NCBI GenBank assembly: GCA_007844125.1
Contig: CM017558.1
Location: 47,068,164 to 47,132,163 of the forward strand
DNA: 64,000 nucleotides
Direction: 5' to 3'
Origin: Sinonovacula constricta
Lineage: Eukaryota; Mollusca; Bivalvia; Cardiida; Solecurtidae
The position numbers and the translations under genes are program-made. How positions within the stretch are numbered: position 1 is the first letter of the stretch; the number at the start of each line of letters is the position of its first letter. Below, piece after piece: positions 1-11,940 of the stretch. The notes under the pieces are model-generated. The model saw nothing but the letters and a program-made list of their open reading frames with translations. It made no database searches and had not been told where the DNA came from.

Positions 1-1077
1 TGGATTAAATTTTACATAAATGGTCATTATAGGTGCTTGTGTTTGGGTATCTTCTATATTGGAAATAAAGAGGTACATGTCTATCATAATTGAATGCACT
101 TTATGTTTCAATATTTAAACGTCTGTATAATACTTTTGCACTTAAAATCTAGTTATGATGTCTTGATGCCGAAACCTACCCATAAACCACCACGTACGAT
201 GTATTAACAAACTTTCGCTTTCTGACACCCACCACTCTCTGCCCTAACGGCAATGCATACAATATCTTGCCTAGCTACGCCCCTGAGTTGAATGGCCTGT
301 GACATGATCATAAAACTGCCAACACGTGCTTTTCACTGCTATACAGATATCCTTTAATGGGTGGGTAGGAGAATGTCACTTGTCAGTCTATTGTCCTTTC
401 GTTTGTATTTTGTAACTAAACGATGCCTGATCTATATCTTCTGAACTGATGTTATTAAATACATCTAAAATTCATAAAACTAAAACGCATTTGTAATTGA
501 TAACAATGTTCAGCAATACGCCATAAGTAGAAAGAATAATAAAGCGATTACAAGAGATGCACATTTTCATAACATAATCTCCCAATTTTCACTCTATAGT
601 ACATAACCTTTAAATTAACAAATGAAATAGTTACAAAACAATATATCATGTATCACGTTTAACTGATACCAAACAGAAATCTACAACCTATAGTTTTTAT
701 GTAACATGCAGTGACAAAATAAACAACATTCTCAAATATTTCTATTTTGTCATTGTCTATGTCATGTGCAACAAGTGTGCACACGTGGGGAAATCTCATT
801 ACCTGATTGGCCTGTCAGTAATTACCTGAGGAAGGGTCAAGTCTATTAATTAAAATGTTATTTAATTAGGCTAATAATTAAAATAAGCCACAGGCATTCG
901 CATATTTTTTCCTTACACATCGTGAAATAGTTTTAATTAGAAATAATTCTAATTAGGATATTACTTAAAATGGTTTATTTTAAACATTTCTTTGACTTTA
1001 CGTACTACACCCTACATTTAAACGCAAGTTTTCAGGGTTGAAATTCCCGAATCGGTACAGTAAGGTCCGCCAGTTCT
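1..1077. other. AT-rich sequence without a recognisable gene
   Basis: No credible coding region, RNA gene or repeat family was recognised here. The only structure noted is a small perfect inverted repeat at 935-954 (AATTAGAA, 4-base loop, TTCTAATT) in an AT-rich stretch. Confidence 0.6.
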
Positions 1078-1079
1078 CT

Positions 1080-2460
1080 AACAGAATAGCAAGAAAAGAA
1101 ATTGATAGTGCAGTACAAGAATGGAAATTAATATAGCAGGAAAAGAATGGAAACTGAAACTGCAGTACAAGAATGGAAATTGAAATGGCACATTAGGAAT
1201 GGTCATTGATATGCCTGTAAAAGAATGGAAATTGATACACCAGTAAAAGAATGGAAATTTATCTGCCTGTAAAAGCATGGAAATTGATATAGCAGGAAAA
1301 GAATGGAAATTGAAACTGCAGTAAAAGAATGGAAATTGAAATGGCATATTAGGAATGGACATTGATATGCCTGTAAAAGAATGAAAATTGATACACCCGT
1401 AAAAGAATGGAAATTTATATGCCTGTAAAAGAATGGAAATTGATACGACAGTACAAGAATGAAAATTGATATAGCAGTAAACGAATGGAAATTGATACAC
1501 AGTACAATAAAAATTGAAACCGGGGTACAAGAATGGACATTGATATGCCTGTAAAAGAATGGAAATTGATACACCAGTAAATGAATAGAAACTTGATACA
1601 GCAGTACAAGAAATGAAATGGATATAGCAGAAAAAGAATGGAAAGTCAAACTGCAGTAAAAGCATGGAAATGGATATAGTAGTACAAGAATGGAAATTGA
1701 GACAGCAGTAAAAGAATAGAAATTGATACGACAGTACAAGAATGAAAATTGATATAGCAGTAAAAGGATGGAAAGTGATACAGTAGTAAAAGAATGGAAA
1801 TTTATACGGCATTAGAAGAATTGAAATTTATATGGCATTAGAAAAATGGAAATTGATATAGCATTACAAGAATGGAAATTGAAATGGCAGATAAGGAATG
1901 GACATTGATATGCCTGTAAAAAAAGGAGATTGATACACCAGTTACAGAATGGAAATTTATATGGCACTTAAAGAAAAGAAATGGATACGACAGTAAAAGA
2001 ATGGAAATTGATATGACAGTAAAGGAATGGAAATTGATACTACAGTACAAGAATGGAAATTGATACGACAGTTAAGGAATAAATAATTGATAAACCAGCA
2101 AAAGAATGGAAATTTATATAGCAGTTAAAGAAAAGAAATTGATATAGCAGTACAAAAATGGAAACTGATATAGCAGTATGAGAATTGAAATTGATACGAA
2201 AGTTCAAGAATGCAAATTGATACACCAGTACAAGAATGGAAATTGATAAAGCAGTTAAAGAACGGAATTGAAATTGACACTTCAGTAACAAAAATGATAT
2301 TGATGCTGCAATAAAAGACAGTAAAGTAATTGAAATTGACACAGCAGTAAAAGAGTTGTAAATGATGATATAAAATAATTTATATGGATACAGCCATTAA
2401 ATAATTGAAATTGATATGGCTGCAAGAGAACTGAAATTGCTATAGCAGTAAATAAATTAA
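1080..2460. repeat. 26-bp minisatellite, diverged, about 1.4 kb
   Basis: A motif of the form GAATGGAAATTGATA plus (C/A)(C/A)CAGTAAAA recurs every 26 bases, with point changes and small indels, from about 1080 to 2460. Because 26 is not a multiple of 3 and the reverse complement rarely makes a stop codon, all three minus-strand frames stay open over long distances (for example 1078-1812). They give a phase-shifted 26-residue peptide repeat rich in F, I, S and Y. That is a by-product of the repeat and is not evidence for a gene. Copies toward 2300-2460 are the most degenerate. Confidence 0.9.
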
Positions 2461-2631
2461 AGCACCAGCAAATGTGAAAAAAATATTGGAATCGAAGAAA
2501 TTTTTTTTTTAAATACATCCCAGCAACCAATTATGATCATTATAGCAACGTCCAGCTATTTGGGTAGAGAAAGACACTGGGTAGAACCACTGGCGATAGC
2601 AGGTCAGCTGGAACACCTTCTCACCCCGAAT

Positions 2632-2732
2632 GGGACCCGAACTAAAGTAGCGAGATGCAAAGCAGACAGAGGAGTTACAAAACCATAGCTCCACCTGTAC
2701 GCTGACTCGACCACTACGCCACTGGCGTCCCC
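2632..2732 (-). repeat. tRNA-derived SINE-like head
   Basis: On the minus strand an A-box-like stretch (TGGCGTAGTGGTCGAG) lies near 2722-2705 and a B-box-like stretch (GTTCGGGTCC) near 2642-2632. The spacing is wider than in a normal tRNA and no acceptor stem forms, so this is a SINE-type relic. About 70 bases (2665-2733) recur at 4075-4143 in the same orientation. Confidence 0.5.
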
Positions 2733-2752
2733 TAATTGAATTGATATATATT

Positions 2753-2907
2753 GGTTTGAAATGGTCTATTGAACTGATATATCAGTAGCAGTGAAAAAGT
2801 AATAGTGTATCATTATCACTTAACAGTACAACATAGCTTCTGATTACTCTGTTAGCATTTTTCTTTTTTTGTGTGTCTGTATGATTTGATATTGAACAGA
2901 TTTTTGG
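2753..2907. repeat. Dispersed repeat, copy 1 (partner 7863-8011)
   Basis: About 150 bases starting TTTGAAATGGTCTATTGAAC and ending near ATTGAACAGATTTTTGGT are nearly identical to 7863-8011 in the same orientation. The flanks differ, so this is a dispersed repeat and not a large segmental duplication. The family is not recognised. The inner 400 bases beyond it (2908-3279) hold nothing I recognise. Confidence 0.75.
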
Positions 2908-3279
2908 TGAAGACAAACAATACTTCCACTACTCATATTTATTCAGGTAATTATAAGATCATATATTGATAAATATAGCAACAATTAAAAATACTATAAG
3001 ATAAAGGAAACAGCATTACAACATCTTGAAAGATTATCATGAGTTTTAAGAAATAAAACAATTTGTTCAAAAATCTACTTCAAGGATCGTCTAGACTTTG
3101 TCATGGGTAGAGTATCAGTAAAATACTCTAGATTTGTAAAACAAATTATATCACAATACCAACAGATAAAATTATACTATAGCTTAATATAAGCTACTAA
3201 AACTTGAAAATAAGAAGTGTTTAAGATATGTAAAGTAAAAATCGATCAATAAATATCAAATGATCAAAATAAATGTTTG

Positions 3280-3500
3280 ATTTATTTATTGGGTTCATCG
3301 CTCCACCAACAGTTTTTCTGCTATCTGGAGACAGTGCGCAATTGAAGCAGATATAGTGCTGCCTCCACTGTGTATAGCATACCGTGAACAATTTGCATGA
3401 TACCACACCCAGTCACGTTATCCTGACAACGGGCCAACCAGTCATGAAACTACCATTATATTTGCTGGAGTGTTAGCAAGAGAGCTATACCACTGTTATG
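3280..3500. repeat. Dispersed repeat, copy 1 (partner 40110-40330)
   Basis: Blocks such as CACTGTGTATAGCATACCGTG, CATGATACCACAC, TATCCTGACA and GAGCTATACCA occur in the same order at 40110-40330, with moderate divergence. I recognise this type of sequence as a high-copy molluscan repeat. It carries no coding potential. Confidence 0.7.
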
Positions 3501-3664
3501 AAAGGGGGTGGTGTTGACTTTTTAGGACACGACACCACAACTCCTTCGCAATGCTAAACACGTTCCGAACAAGCAATCCTGTTGCAATCGTGAACCCGGG
3601 CGATCCTGTATTACGAGACCGACGTGGGACTCTGCCGTGTCGTAACCTTGTAGTATATTTTATG

Positions 3665-4035
3665 GGCTGCAAGCACAGAAGACAAGCTGTTGTTGAATAT
3701 AAGTTTATTTGTTTGTGTCCAAGTTGGTAATGATACAATGTATGAATATAGACATGAAAAATTATCATGCATGGATATAGCAATCATATATAATGATCTC
3801 AGCATGTTACAATATTCAATATTTATGCTTTAGTTGTCTAACTTTATTAGATACAACTAATAAACATTAAATATAAGTATGTTGTACAATCTAAGATAAT
3901 AAAGCTAGAACAATTAGAACTTAGAAGCTTTATGAGTTATTAAAATTAAGTAAAGTAATATACCTGCAAGCACAAAGACAAGCTGTTGTTAAATATAAGT
4001 TTATTTGTTTGTGTCCACGTTGGTAATGGTACTTG
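3665..4035. repeat. Direct repeat pair of about 70 bp
   Basis: The stretches 3668-3738 and 3963-4033 are about 90% alike and in direct orientation; both run from TGCAAGCACA through AAGCTGTTGTT to TTGGTAATG. The 220 bases between them are AT-rich and featureless. A B-box-like sequence on the minus strand near 3590-3600 hints at a further degraded SINE. Confidence 0.65.
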
Positions 4036-4074
4036 GACAGATGCAACAGCTGCTTATATACTGTCTCTCTGCAG

Positions 4075-4143
4075 TCAGAGGAGTTACATAACCACAGCTC
4101 CACCTGTACGCTGACTAAACCACTACGCCACTGGAGTCCCCTA
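4075..4143 (-). repeat. SINE-like fragment, second copy
   Basis: This is the A-box-containing part of the tRNA-like repeat seen at 2665-2733, truncated at the B-box end. The sequence just after it (4143-4160) carries the inverted form of the start of the 2753 and 7863 repeat. Confidence 0.5.
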
Positions 4144-4951
4144 ATAGACCATTTCAAACATCCAGTGCGCATGCGCCGATTTATATTTTTCTCAAGATTA
4201 TCAAAACTGGGGGCTCTTGCGCAAAGGATTTCATCATTTGTGTCCGTACTTTCTTAGAAAACAAGTGTGTTTTTTTCGGTTTGCACATATTAGCGCCAAT
4301 TAACGACTGTTAACAAGGCTATTTATACTTTGCGGAACGGAACGAAACGGAACGGAACAAACATTGAGGCACCTTTGCGGAACGAAACGGAATCACAATA
4401 AATAAGAGTTGAAGACAAGGTTTGTACACAACTCTGACTGTAATAGTGATATTTCAGCTTTATTAGTGCATGTAATTACAAATTATATATATAAGAAAAT
4501 TATATATATATATATACATGTTCTCAAATTTAATTTGTGTATAATAATAAGATAGTTTCCACATTTCTGTATTTGATTTATATGTTGTCATTTCATAAAC
4601 AAAGTGACGAGTCTTCATTAGCAGGATAGGTAGCCTGCTATTTCGTTTATGCATCATGAATGATTATTTATAAGTGAAGTTTATACAAGCATCATAAAGG
4701 AGGAAATTAATCATAAATAACAATTATTAAATCTTGTTCCGTTCCGTTCCGCTAAATATCATTATCCTAGGGGATTTTTATACTTTGCGGAACGAAACGG
4801 AATCACAATAAATAGAGTTGAAGACATGGTTTGTACACAATGCTGACTGTAATAGTAATATTTCAGCTTTATTAGTGCATGCACATTCAAATTATATGGC
4901 AAACATGTTTTAAATTGAATTTGTTTACGATAATTATAAAGCTTTCCAACC

Positions 4952-5012
4952 CACCCGCTTAGATCAATAGGTTTGAGCGTCGGTGTCTAAGTTCGATCCT
5001 TGGGCGGGCAAT
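4952..5012 (+). repeat. tRNA-like SINE head inside the transposon
   Basis: An A-box-like TTAGATCAATAGGTTTGAGCG and a B-box-like AGTTCGATCC lie at tRNA-like spacing. This block and its tail (to about 5095) are present in only one of the internal units, so it is a later insertion into the element. No acceptor stem pairs, so it is not a functional tRNA. Confidence 0.5.
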
Positions 5013-5226
5013 GTTCTCCGTGCCGATTTGATAAGACATTTAGTCTGACATCATTAGTCCTCCACCTCTGATTCATGTAGGGAAGTTGGCAGCTACAAAT
5101 CTTGTTCCGTTCCGTTCCGCTAAATATCATTATCCTAGGGGATATTTATACTTTGCGGAACGAAACGGAATCACAATAAATAAGAGTTGAAGACAAGGTT
5201 TGTACACAACTCTGACTGTAATAGTG

Positions 5227-5280
5227 ATATTTCAGCTTTATTAGTGCATGTAATTACATGCACTAATAAAGCTGAAATAT
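5227..5280. repeat. Perfect 54-bp palindrome
   Basis: The sequence reads the same on both strands for 54 bases, centred on AATT between 5253 and 5254, with no spacer. The left half is the normal unit sequence seen at 4450-4475; the right half is its exact inverted copy, replacing the sequence expected there. This looks like a fold-back copying event. Confidence 0.9.
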
Positions 5281-5807
5281 ATATATACATGTTCTCAAAT
5301 TTAATTTGTGTATAATAATAAGATAGTTTCCACATTTCTGTATTTGATTTATATGTTGTCATTTCATAAACAAAGTGACGAGTCTTCATTAGCAGGATAG
5401 GTAGCCTGCTATTTCGTTTATGCATCATGAATGATTATTTATAAGTGAAGTTTATACAAGCATTATAAAGGAGGAAATTAATCATAAATAACAATTATTA
5501 AATCTTGTTCCGTTCCGTTCCGCTAATCATTATCCTAGGGGATATTTATACTTTGCGGAACGAAACGGAACAACTGTTTGCAGTCCCGAAGATTTTATAT
5601 AAATAATGTCCATTTAGAAGTAGGTATTCAGATGGTTCAGTTCGAAAAAGCCCTAGATCGACTGTTCGCTAGGCAGTTTCAATATTTCATTATTTTTATT
5701 TAATATATTTACATATTAGTAAAAAATTGCTGTGCCCCGTGTGGTGCCTCAATGTTTGTTCCGTTCCGTTTCGTTCCGTTCAGCAAAGTATAAATAGCCG
5801 TTAACAA

Positions 5808-7307
5808 CATTGTTCACGCACTTATAAAATGGAGTCGCTAATTACATCACTGTGATTTTAATTTCTTCCCGGTTGTAAAAAAAATATAAAAAATGCGGTG
5901 TTATTTCTTTCTGGCGCGGAGGGCTCTCTGGCTAACACTGCAACATCAAAGAAAATTCTGGGAAACAATCGACGGTCACTATCATTTGAAGTCACCGAAA
6001 AGAAATATTTTTGTTTCAAATTGACCGACCATTATTTCTCTAATACTGTGTAACATGATATCGATCGATAATTGTCTTCCAGCTGCCATTTAGAAGATAG
6101 AGAGGGTGTGAACGTTAGGTACTGTTGAGAGATTAAAAATGATAAGTACACGTGAACGGCGTATGCTATGAAAAAATATGCAACGTTATTGACTATTTAC
6201 CTTCGCGGCATAAATATAAGTTCTAAAGGAGTGAGAGTGGATGGGGGAAACAGTACTATGTAGTAATATTTCAGACTGCGCATGTTTTTACTTATATAAA
6301 TATCCTTACAAACTTCGTTAGTCCATTGAATGATCATAAACATTTTTCTAAAGGAATTATTTATATTTAGGGTATGGATTAACTACAAAAGAATAGGCGA
6401 GCTAATGAAATAATACATTTGCAATAAACACGAGATGAAAATATACATTAGATTGTGTTCCTTGAAATCCCCACATCCACGTTTCCTCTTCCTTAACGAA
6501 AAAATAGTGGGGTTGGGAAAGGATGCACCATTGTTGGTACTGCTAAATATAGCGGTAGATCCTTTTATGAGCCAAAAAAGATATTGTAGACCTTAGTGTT
6601 TTGTCCTTTTTGTTGTCCTCGCGTAAGTCAATGCATATTGCTCTTTAAATGGTGAAGGTCATAAACCACACGACTGCCATATGGTGACAGTTTCAAACAC
6701 AGCTGCATAGCGGATGCATGTGTTCTTGCGAAGGTGAAAAGACGCCAAAACACGGTCACACTTCCTGTCCACTAGTCAAACAAGGTGTCATAAAAGTGCC
6801 AATTAGCTTAATTAGTTGGGGTGTCCGCTCATGTCCTAAAATTAGGGATTTAATTATTAGAGTAGAACTTTATGATGGTATGAAAGGGACCCACGCGCAT
6901 AGAGTAATATGATTTTACAAAACGATATTTTAAATTAATACATTTCTATCTTTAAATGGGTACAAAAATTAAGTACCCGGTAGGGCCCACTTTAGACCAC
7001 ATTTTGGCATAGAACATTCAAGCCATAAATGGGAAAATAAGCCGTAGCCAGGCGTGTAGACCCTCGTTCAAATAGTTGCAAATCAAGTAAAGTCAAAAGT
7101 TGTATGCAGATTTTTAATCGCGGTCCACGAATTCCTATTAATCATGTATACGTAATAGCGCATTATGGGACCGATGCATTAAGAAATAGGGATTTTGACA
7201 CCATTGTCCAAATTTACAACATTGTTCATTATAAGATATATATAACAATTAAGAAAAGAAGCATAAGAAAATTTGCTTGACAAAGATTCATACCCCTGTA
7301 ACTAAAG
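5808..7307. other. No gene recognised
   Basis: About 1.5 kb of mixed sequence with no credible reading frame, splice-bounded exon or named repeat family. The 64-codon frame at 6718-6912 has no supporting features. Confidence 0.5.
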
Positions 7308-7500
7308 TAATGATGATGCAAATGACGGTGATGCTGCTGCTGTTTCTGCTGCTTCAGCTGATAATGATGACGGTGATACCGATGCTGTTTATGATTATTA
7401 TGTAAATGGTAAAAACGGTTTCGGTGATGCCCATGACGATTATGATGTAGATCGTGATGGCGGTGATGCTGCTGATAATGATGATGATGATTAAAGGTGA
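7308..7500. repeat. Imperfect GAT/GCT trinucleotide-rich tract
   Basis: Runs of GATGATGAT, GGTGATGCTGCTG and related triplets follow a three-base period but are interrupted by many substitutions. All frames contain stops, so this is low-complexity DNA and not an acidic coding region. Confidence 0.7.
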
Positions 7501-7862
7501 TTATACAGGTAATATGGGATCATGATGATGATCACGTGTGGCCAGGTAAATTTAATGGCGGTAATGATTATAATTTCTTTAATATTAAACATGTAAATGG
7601 ACGTGATATAAGTTCGTTTTTATTACTGTTGTTTTATTTAACTGTCAATTGATGATTGTATACATGCACTATTTAGCAACTTATGGTTATTCAGACGTTG
7701 AACTTTTGTCAATTTCATGATTTTCAGTACTGTATTACGTTCAATTAGATAATACAAAATCCGGAAGTGAAGAGCCCCCAGTTTGGCAAAATACGTCGAG
7801 TCTCGCGAGATTTTCTCACAAAGCGTCTACTTGATCAGTGGAATAGGATTGGCCCGACGCTT

Positions 7863-8011
7863 GGTTTGAAATGGTCTATTGAACTGATATATCAGTAGCA
7901 GTGAAAAAGTAATAGTGTATCATTATTACCTAACAGTACAACATAGCTTCTGATTATTCTGTTAGCATTTTCTTTTTTTGTGTGTATGATTTGATATTGA
8001 ACAGATTTTTG
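7863..8011. repeat. Dispersed repeat, copy 2 (partner 2753-2907)
   Basis: Same sequence and orientation as 2753-2907. Just upstream, 7770-7785 (AGAGCCCCCAGTTT) is the inverse of 4206-4220, which suggests that a larger and poorly preserved element had ends in this area. Confidence 0.7.
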
Positions 8012-9004
8012 GTCTCTGGGCTGCATGTAGACAAGGTTGATATACCCCGGACTGATGCTTATCTGACATTTTATTTCATTAAGGTTTTTGAGGTGACACT
8101 AAATTGTCAGTAACTTCCTAAATAAGGGTAGCAGAACAAAGGATGATTATATCTAGCCTTCTGGCAATTTCACCTGACTGTAAGTGACTTCAATTATTAT
8201 AAATAAAGCTTTCTTTAATCAATATTCAGAATAAGTGTACTTTGACTAAGATTTCAGATTAGTGAATTGAAAGTTAATCGTTTAAAATCTACATTTACAG
8301 AGCATCATTTTGATATAAAACAGTATGACTGAGTTTTAAGATATAAGCAATATGTATTTCTAAATGGGAAAACTAATATGCTGCATTTCATTATGGAAAA
8401 ACAGCTTCATAATACCACTACCATTTTAAGGACTTTGGTATTTCACCAAAGTCATGATACGGGATCAAAACTGGGGCCTCCCATAAAATAAATGAATTTA
8501 TAACATGGGAAAACATATAAATGCTGCCAGAACTTATGTCCAAAATGGAACGTTGTTTCCTGTTAACATTTTGGCAGTGCAGAAGAATATAGAACCAATA
8601 AAAAAAATCACAGATTGATAATAAATGTAAGATGTTAAGTACCAGTAGTACAATCAATAATGTCTATGAGCATACTATAAATAAATTTGTTTCCATTTAT
8701 AATTTAAAACCAAAATGTAACTGGCCTCTGGTAAATTACCTCGCTTGCTGAAGGCATTCAGTACAGTCCAATTCATAGCCTTGGTTGATTAAACTTTTTG
8801 AAATAGACAGTTTGAACACACATGGTATAACAGTAATTAAACATTTAGTGACTTTGTGAATGAAGACATAGATGCAGCAAACAAAAACACACGTACAGAT
8901 CATTTTTCCAGGCAGATTGTGGCTGTACTTTTGCAAACTTATTTTTTTATGTTCAAATGAATGTTGGATAGGTAACCAAGAAAAGGAGACTTATCTGCAA
9001 ACAT
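8012..9004. other. AT-rich sequence without a clear gene
   Basis: No exon with good boundaries was found. It lies beyond the putative polyadenylation site of the minus-strand gene that ends near 9000. The minus-strand frames 8418-8657 and 8736-8936 have no recognisable product. Confidence 0.45.
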
Positions 9005-9010
9005 TTTATT
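9005..9010 (-). terminator. Putative polyadenylation signal (AATAAA)
   Basis: AATAAA on the minus strand lies about 360 bases downstream of the stop codon of the putative last exon at 9370-9470. The spacing suits an animal 3' UTR, but the motif is common in AT-rich DNA. Confidence 0.35.
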
Positions 9011-9369
9011 GTGACTGAAATGCATGTTCCTTTTAAAATGTGCAAAATTTACATTGCTGTAAACAGATAACTTTTGGACTACTTAAAAAGATTTTGACAG
9101 TTTTGTGCACTGAATGCCTTGCACATGAAGAGTAGGTGGATTGTTTTATAACCTGTAAAATGATTCAATACTATGCTTATTGGGTTATGGTACTTTCCTT
9201 AGCACATGTGAACAGTATTCTTGCTGACTGAGTGTATAAACTGGCTCTTTGTGTAAGCAGTAGACCATAGCTGGGATAGTGCTATTTCAGGTCTCTATAG
9301 TTGGAAAGCTCATGGTCATCCTTTTGATGGCATTTACATTAGAAACTAAAGTCACTTTAAATGGATGCA

Positions 9370-9470
9370 TTAAGGATTCCCTTTAAGTCCAGTTTTCTTG
9401 AAAAATGGTGGAATGTTTTGGTTAAAAAGCTTCACAGCAGTTGTCACATCTTTCACATAGCCAATACAAC
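9370..9470 (-). CDS. Putative last coding exon, unknown protein
   Basis: Read on the minus strand, a good splice acceptor (TTTCTATTTACAG) is followed by 33 open codons and a TAA at 9372-9370. One frame reads CIGYVKDVTTAVKLFNQN and then ends KKTGLKGNP; the composition is protein-like (mixed charge, hydrophobic spacing) and unlike the surrounding AT-rich DNA. This frame needs one base from the preceding exon. The candidate exon at 12606-12638 leaves exactly one base and is open in the matching frame, so the two can join. I do not recognise the protein. A second frame (through TTG TAT TGG) is also open but shorter. The region after the stop fits a 3' UTR ending at the AATAAA near 9005. Transcript evidence would be needed to treat this as more than a plausible exon. 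Confidence 0.45.
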
Positions 9471-11448
9471 CTGTAAATAGAAACATGAACAACATTAATG
9501 TCAGATTATAATCAGTTTATGTTACTAAAATGTCATTTGTACTTTATAAAAAATATTAAAGCTTATAGCAGTAAACAAACATAAATAATACAAGAAGGCA
9601 ATGATGACCTGTGTGACCAGATATTAAAGCAAAAGTACCAAGGAATATCAGCAATATTTAAACAGAACAGAATCATTATAATGCATGAACACAAACAACA
9701 TTTGAACAATCTGTTTCATTTTTTAATTCATGACAATAAATGAAAATGGTCATGAACCTGGCAGCTATGTCTTTTTTTATAGATTAACATTATTTGATCA
9801 ATCTTGATACAAGGCCTCTTAAGAAACATGTATACCAACTATTAAGGTTCTAGCTCTTGTAGTTTTTGCACGAAGATTTTCTAAGTTTTCATGGTGGCCA
9901 TGTTTTTTTAGTGAATCAAAGTTCTTGAAACAATTTTTGTTTCCCCCCTGCCTGCTTACGCATCGGGGTAAATTTAGTTGAATTTGGGCCAGCATTTCGT
10001 TTAAATGTCATTAAAGAAAGATGATGCAGAAAGGTGACACAGCTCAGGTGAACTTAAAATTATATATCTGAACAACAAGCAAGATTCAAACTCAGGCTAA
10101 CATGTTAATATGTAGAATACTTATCTGAACAGCTAACTAACTAACATAGATGGAAGTTATTAGTAAGATGTATGAATATTAAAGGCATAGTAATGGCCTA
10201 CTTTAGAGACCACATTCATAACAAAATAACACTATGCTGTAAGATCAAAACTGCATGGGTCATTAAGCATGTAATCTGTTTATAAAACACAGTGATATTA
10301 TTGGGGGAAGGGGGGAGTTCAACAATTAGTCATACATGTACTTTATGTTCATGTGCTTAATGCACTGCCATTGCTCAACAAGCCTGTTATGGGTGACACC
10401 CATGCCTTGACACCCCTGCAGCCAGAGACTGTTTCCAAACTGGTAGATCTACAACCACCTTTACAATTAAGACCCTCTCTATTAACGGCCCCTTCCCCAT
10501 GGAAAAAAAGTATATATTTTTTCCCATAAAAATCAAAATTACCCTCCCCTCAATTTCAACAAATGAGGGAACTGGACTATGAGAATATAGTGGGGGAATT
10601 CAGCAACAAGATAGATAGGGAGATGGCCATGAAATAAACATACAACATGTATTATAGCAAACAAGCAAGTTAAACATGCACCTTTCCCCTACTTTTTAAT
10701 AAAATGTCGCAAAATTGTCCCCTTCGAAATGCTGTACGAGTGTATGCATGAGACATGGGCTATCGAGGATGATGTACAATGCATTAAAAGTAACAACACC
10801 TCCGTGCAGAAGAGGATCATATTGCAACACCAGCTACAATGAAGTGAAATGAATTTTGGTTCTTTTTTGTCGACACTGTTCATCCAACCCCTTTGAAGCA
10901 ATACACCTGACTGGCTTCTACATCAGATACGGACAAGTGGTACAAATGCAATGACAGCTTGGAAACACCTGGCAGAAATGGATTGACTACATGAATTACA
11001 CTACCTCGGCAAGCTCATGTAGATTGCAGCAAGGCTCATAACAAGGCCTTGGTGTAAAATTGTTCAGAAATCGTAATGCATATTCGCACCCCCAAAGAGG
11101 AACAGAAAGGCTGAAAAAGAAGAAGACTTAATCCATGTAACTATGCTGAGCAAAGCTGATGTACACATAGGATTCATCCTACTTAATTCGTGCTTGTGTT
11201 GTTACAAATCCCCACACTAATATATGACATCAACAAGCAGATTTCAAGTTTACCATGTACTGTTGACAGTGTTCAATGTAATTCCTGGCTCAATGTGTAA
11301 GATACCACCTTTAAAATGGTTATATAAATAACAAAAAGTAATGAAACTACCATCCATAATGACTGTGCATGTACAGTACATCCCTTGCTTCTTCTTTACT
11401 GAATTGACTTGCCTTTGTTTCTATACAATGTTAAGAAAAACTATTTCT
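9471..11448. other. Probable intron or intergenic sequence with repeat relics
   Basis: Holds no well-bounded exon. Around 9840-10000 the sequence resembles common molluscan interspersed repeats (for example TTTTCATGGTGGCCATG). The minus-strand frame 10689-10901 and the stretch after it to 11130 look like a decayed element, but no domain is recognisable. Confidence 0.4.
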
Positions 11449-11940
11449 GAAACAAGAGGGCCATGATGGCCCTTAATCGCTCACCTGAGGACACAGGAAT
11501 TTAGTAGGCTCAAATTGGGTGTCAAGTAATTAAGAGTTATTTACTTTGGTGAAGATTGGACCATTAGTGTCGCCACTGGGCTTATAACATTTTCAAGAAT
11601 TTCACCTAGTGACCTACTGAATCCAAGTGACCCAGTTCAAAACATGTCTAAGATTTCATACAGGCAAATGTGGCCTCTGTGTTCACTAGGTGTTATAAAA
11701 TTTGAGCTAGTTATCTAGTTTTTGACCCAACCTAATACAGTTAGGAACTCGCCCAAGATTTCTTGCTGGCAAACATTCTGGCCATGTTTAGTGAAGATTG
11801 GGCCATAAATGTGGTCTCTAATGTGTTCACAAGGGCTTTCCAAGATTTGGTACTAGTGACCAACTTTTTGGCCCCATCTGACCCAATGAGGAACTCAGTG
11901 AAGATTTCATGCAAACAAGTTGTGCTCAGGTGAGCTAAAC
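11449..11940. repeat. High-copy bivalve interspersed repeat
   Basis: Starts with a hairpin (AGGGCCATGATGGCCCT), then CGCTCACCTGAG. It runs through repeated phrases such as CTAGTTTTTGACCC and ends near 11935 with GCTCAGGTGAGC, the inverse of its start. I recognise this text as a repeat found in very many copies in bivalve genomes. It has no coding frame. Its presence is one of the main hints to the host group. Confidence 0.75.

Larger units (their letters stand above)
4317..5799. mobile_element. Non-autonomous DNA transposon with 57-bp TIRs and 8-bp TSD
   Basis: The ends 4317-4373 and 5743-5799 are inverted repeats of 57 bases with one mismatch, starting GGCTATTTATACTTTGC. Both sides carry the identical 8-base sequence GTTAACAA (4309-4316 and 5800-5807), a target-site duplication. 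The body has no transposase frame. It is built of tandem units that each begin TTTGCGGAACGAAACGG, at about 4374, 4785, 5152 and 5551. Eight-base duplications are typical of hAT, P and Merlin superfamilies; the end sequence does not let me choose. The small reading frames inside (4463-4657, 5171-5428) are two copies of one repeat and not genes. Confidence 0.85.

Noticed and set aside
1078..1812. 244-codon minus-strand open frame with a repeated Phe/Ile/Ser/Tyr pattern
   Set aside because: It and two overlapping frames are produced by the 26-bp minisatellite; the same peptide appears in three phases and there are no gene signals.
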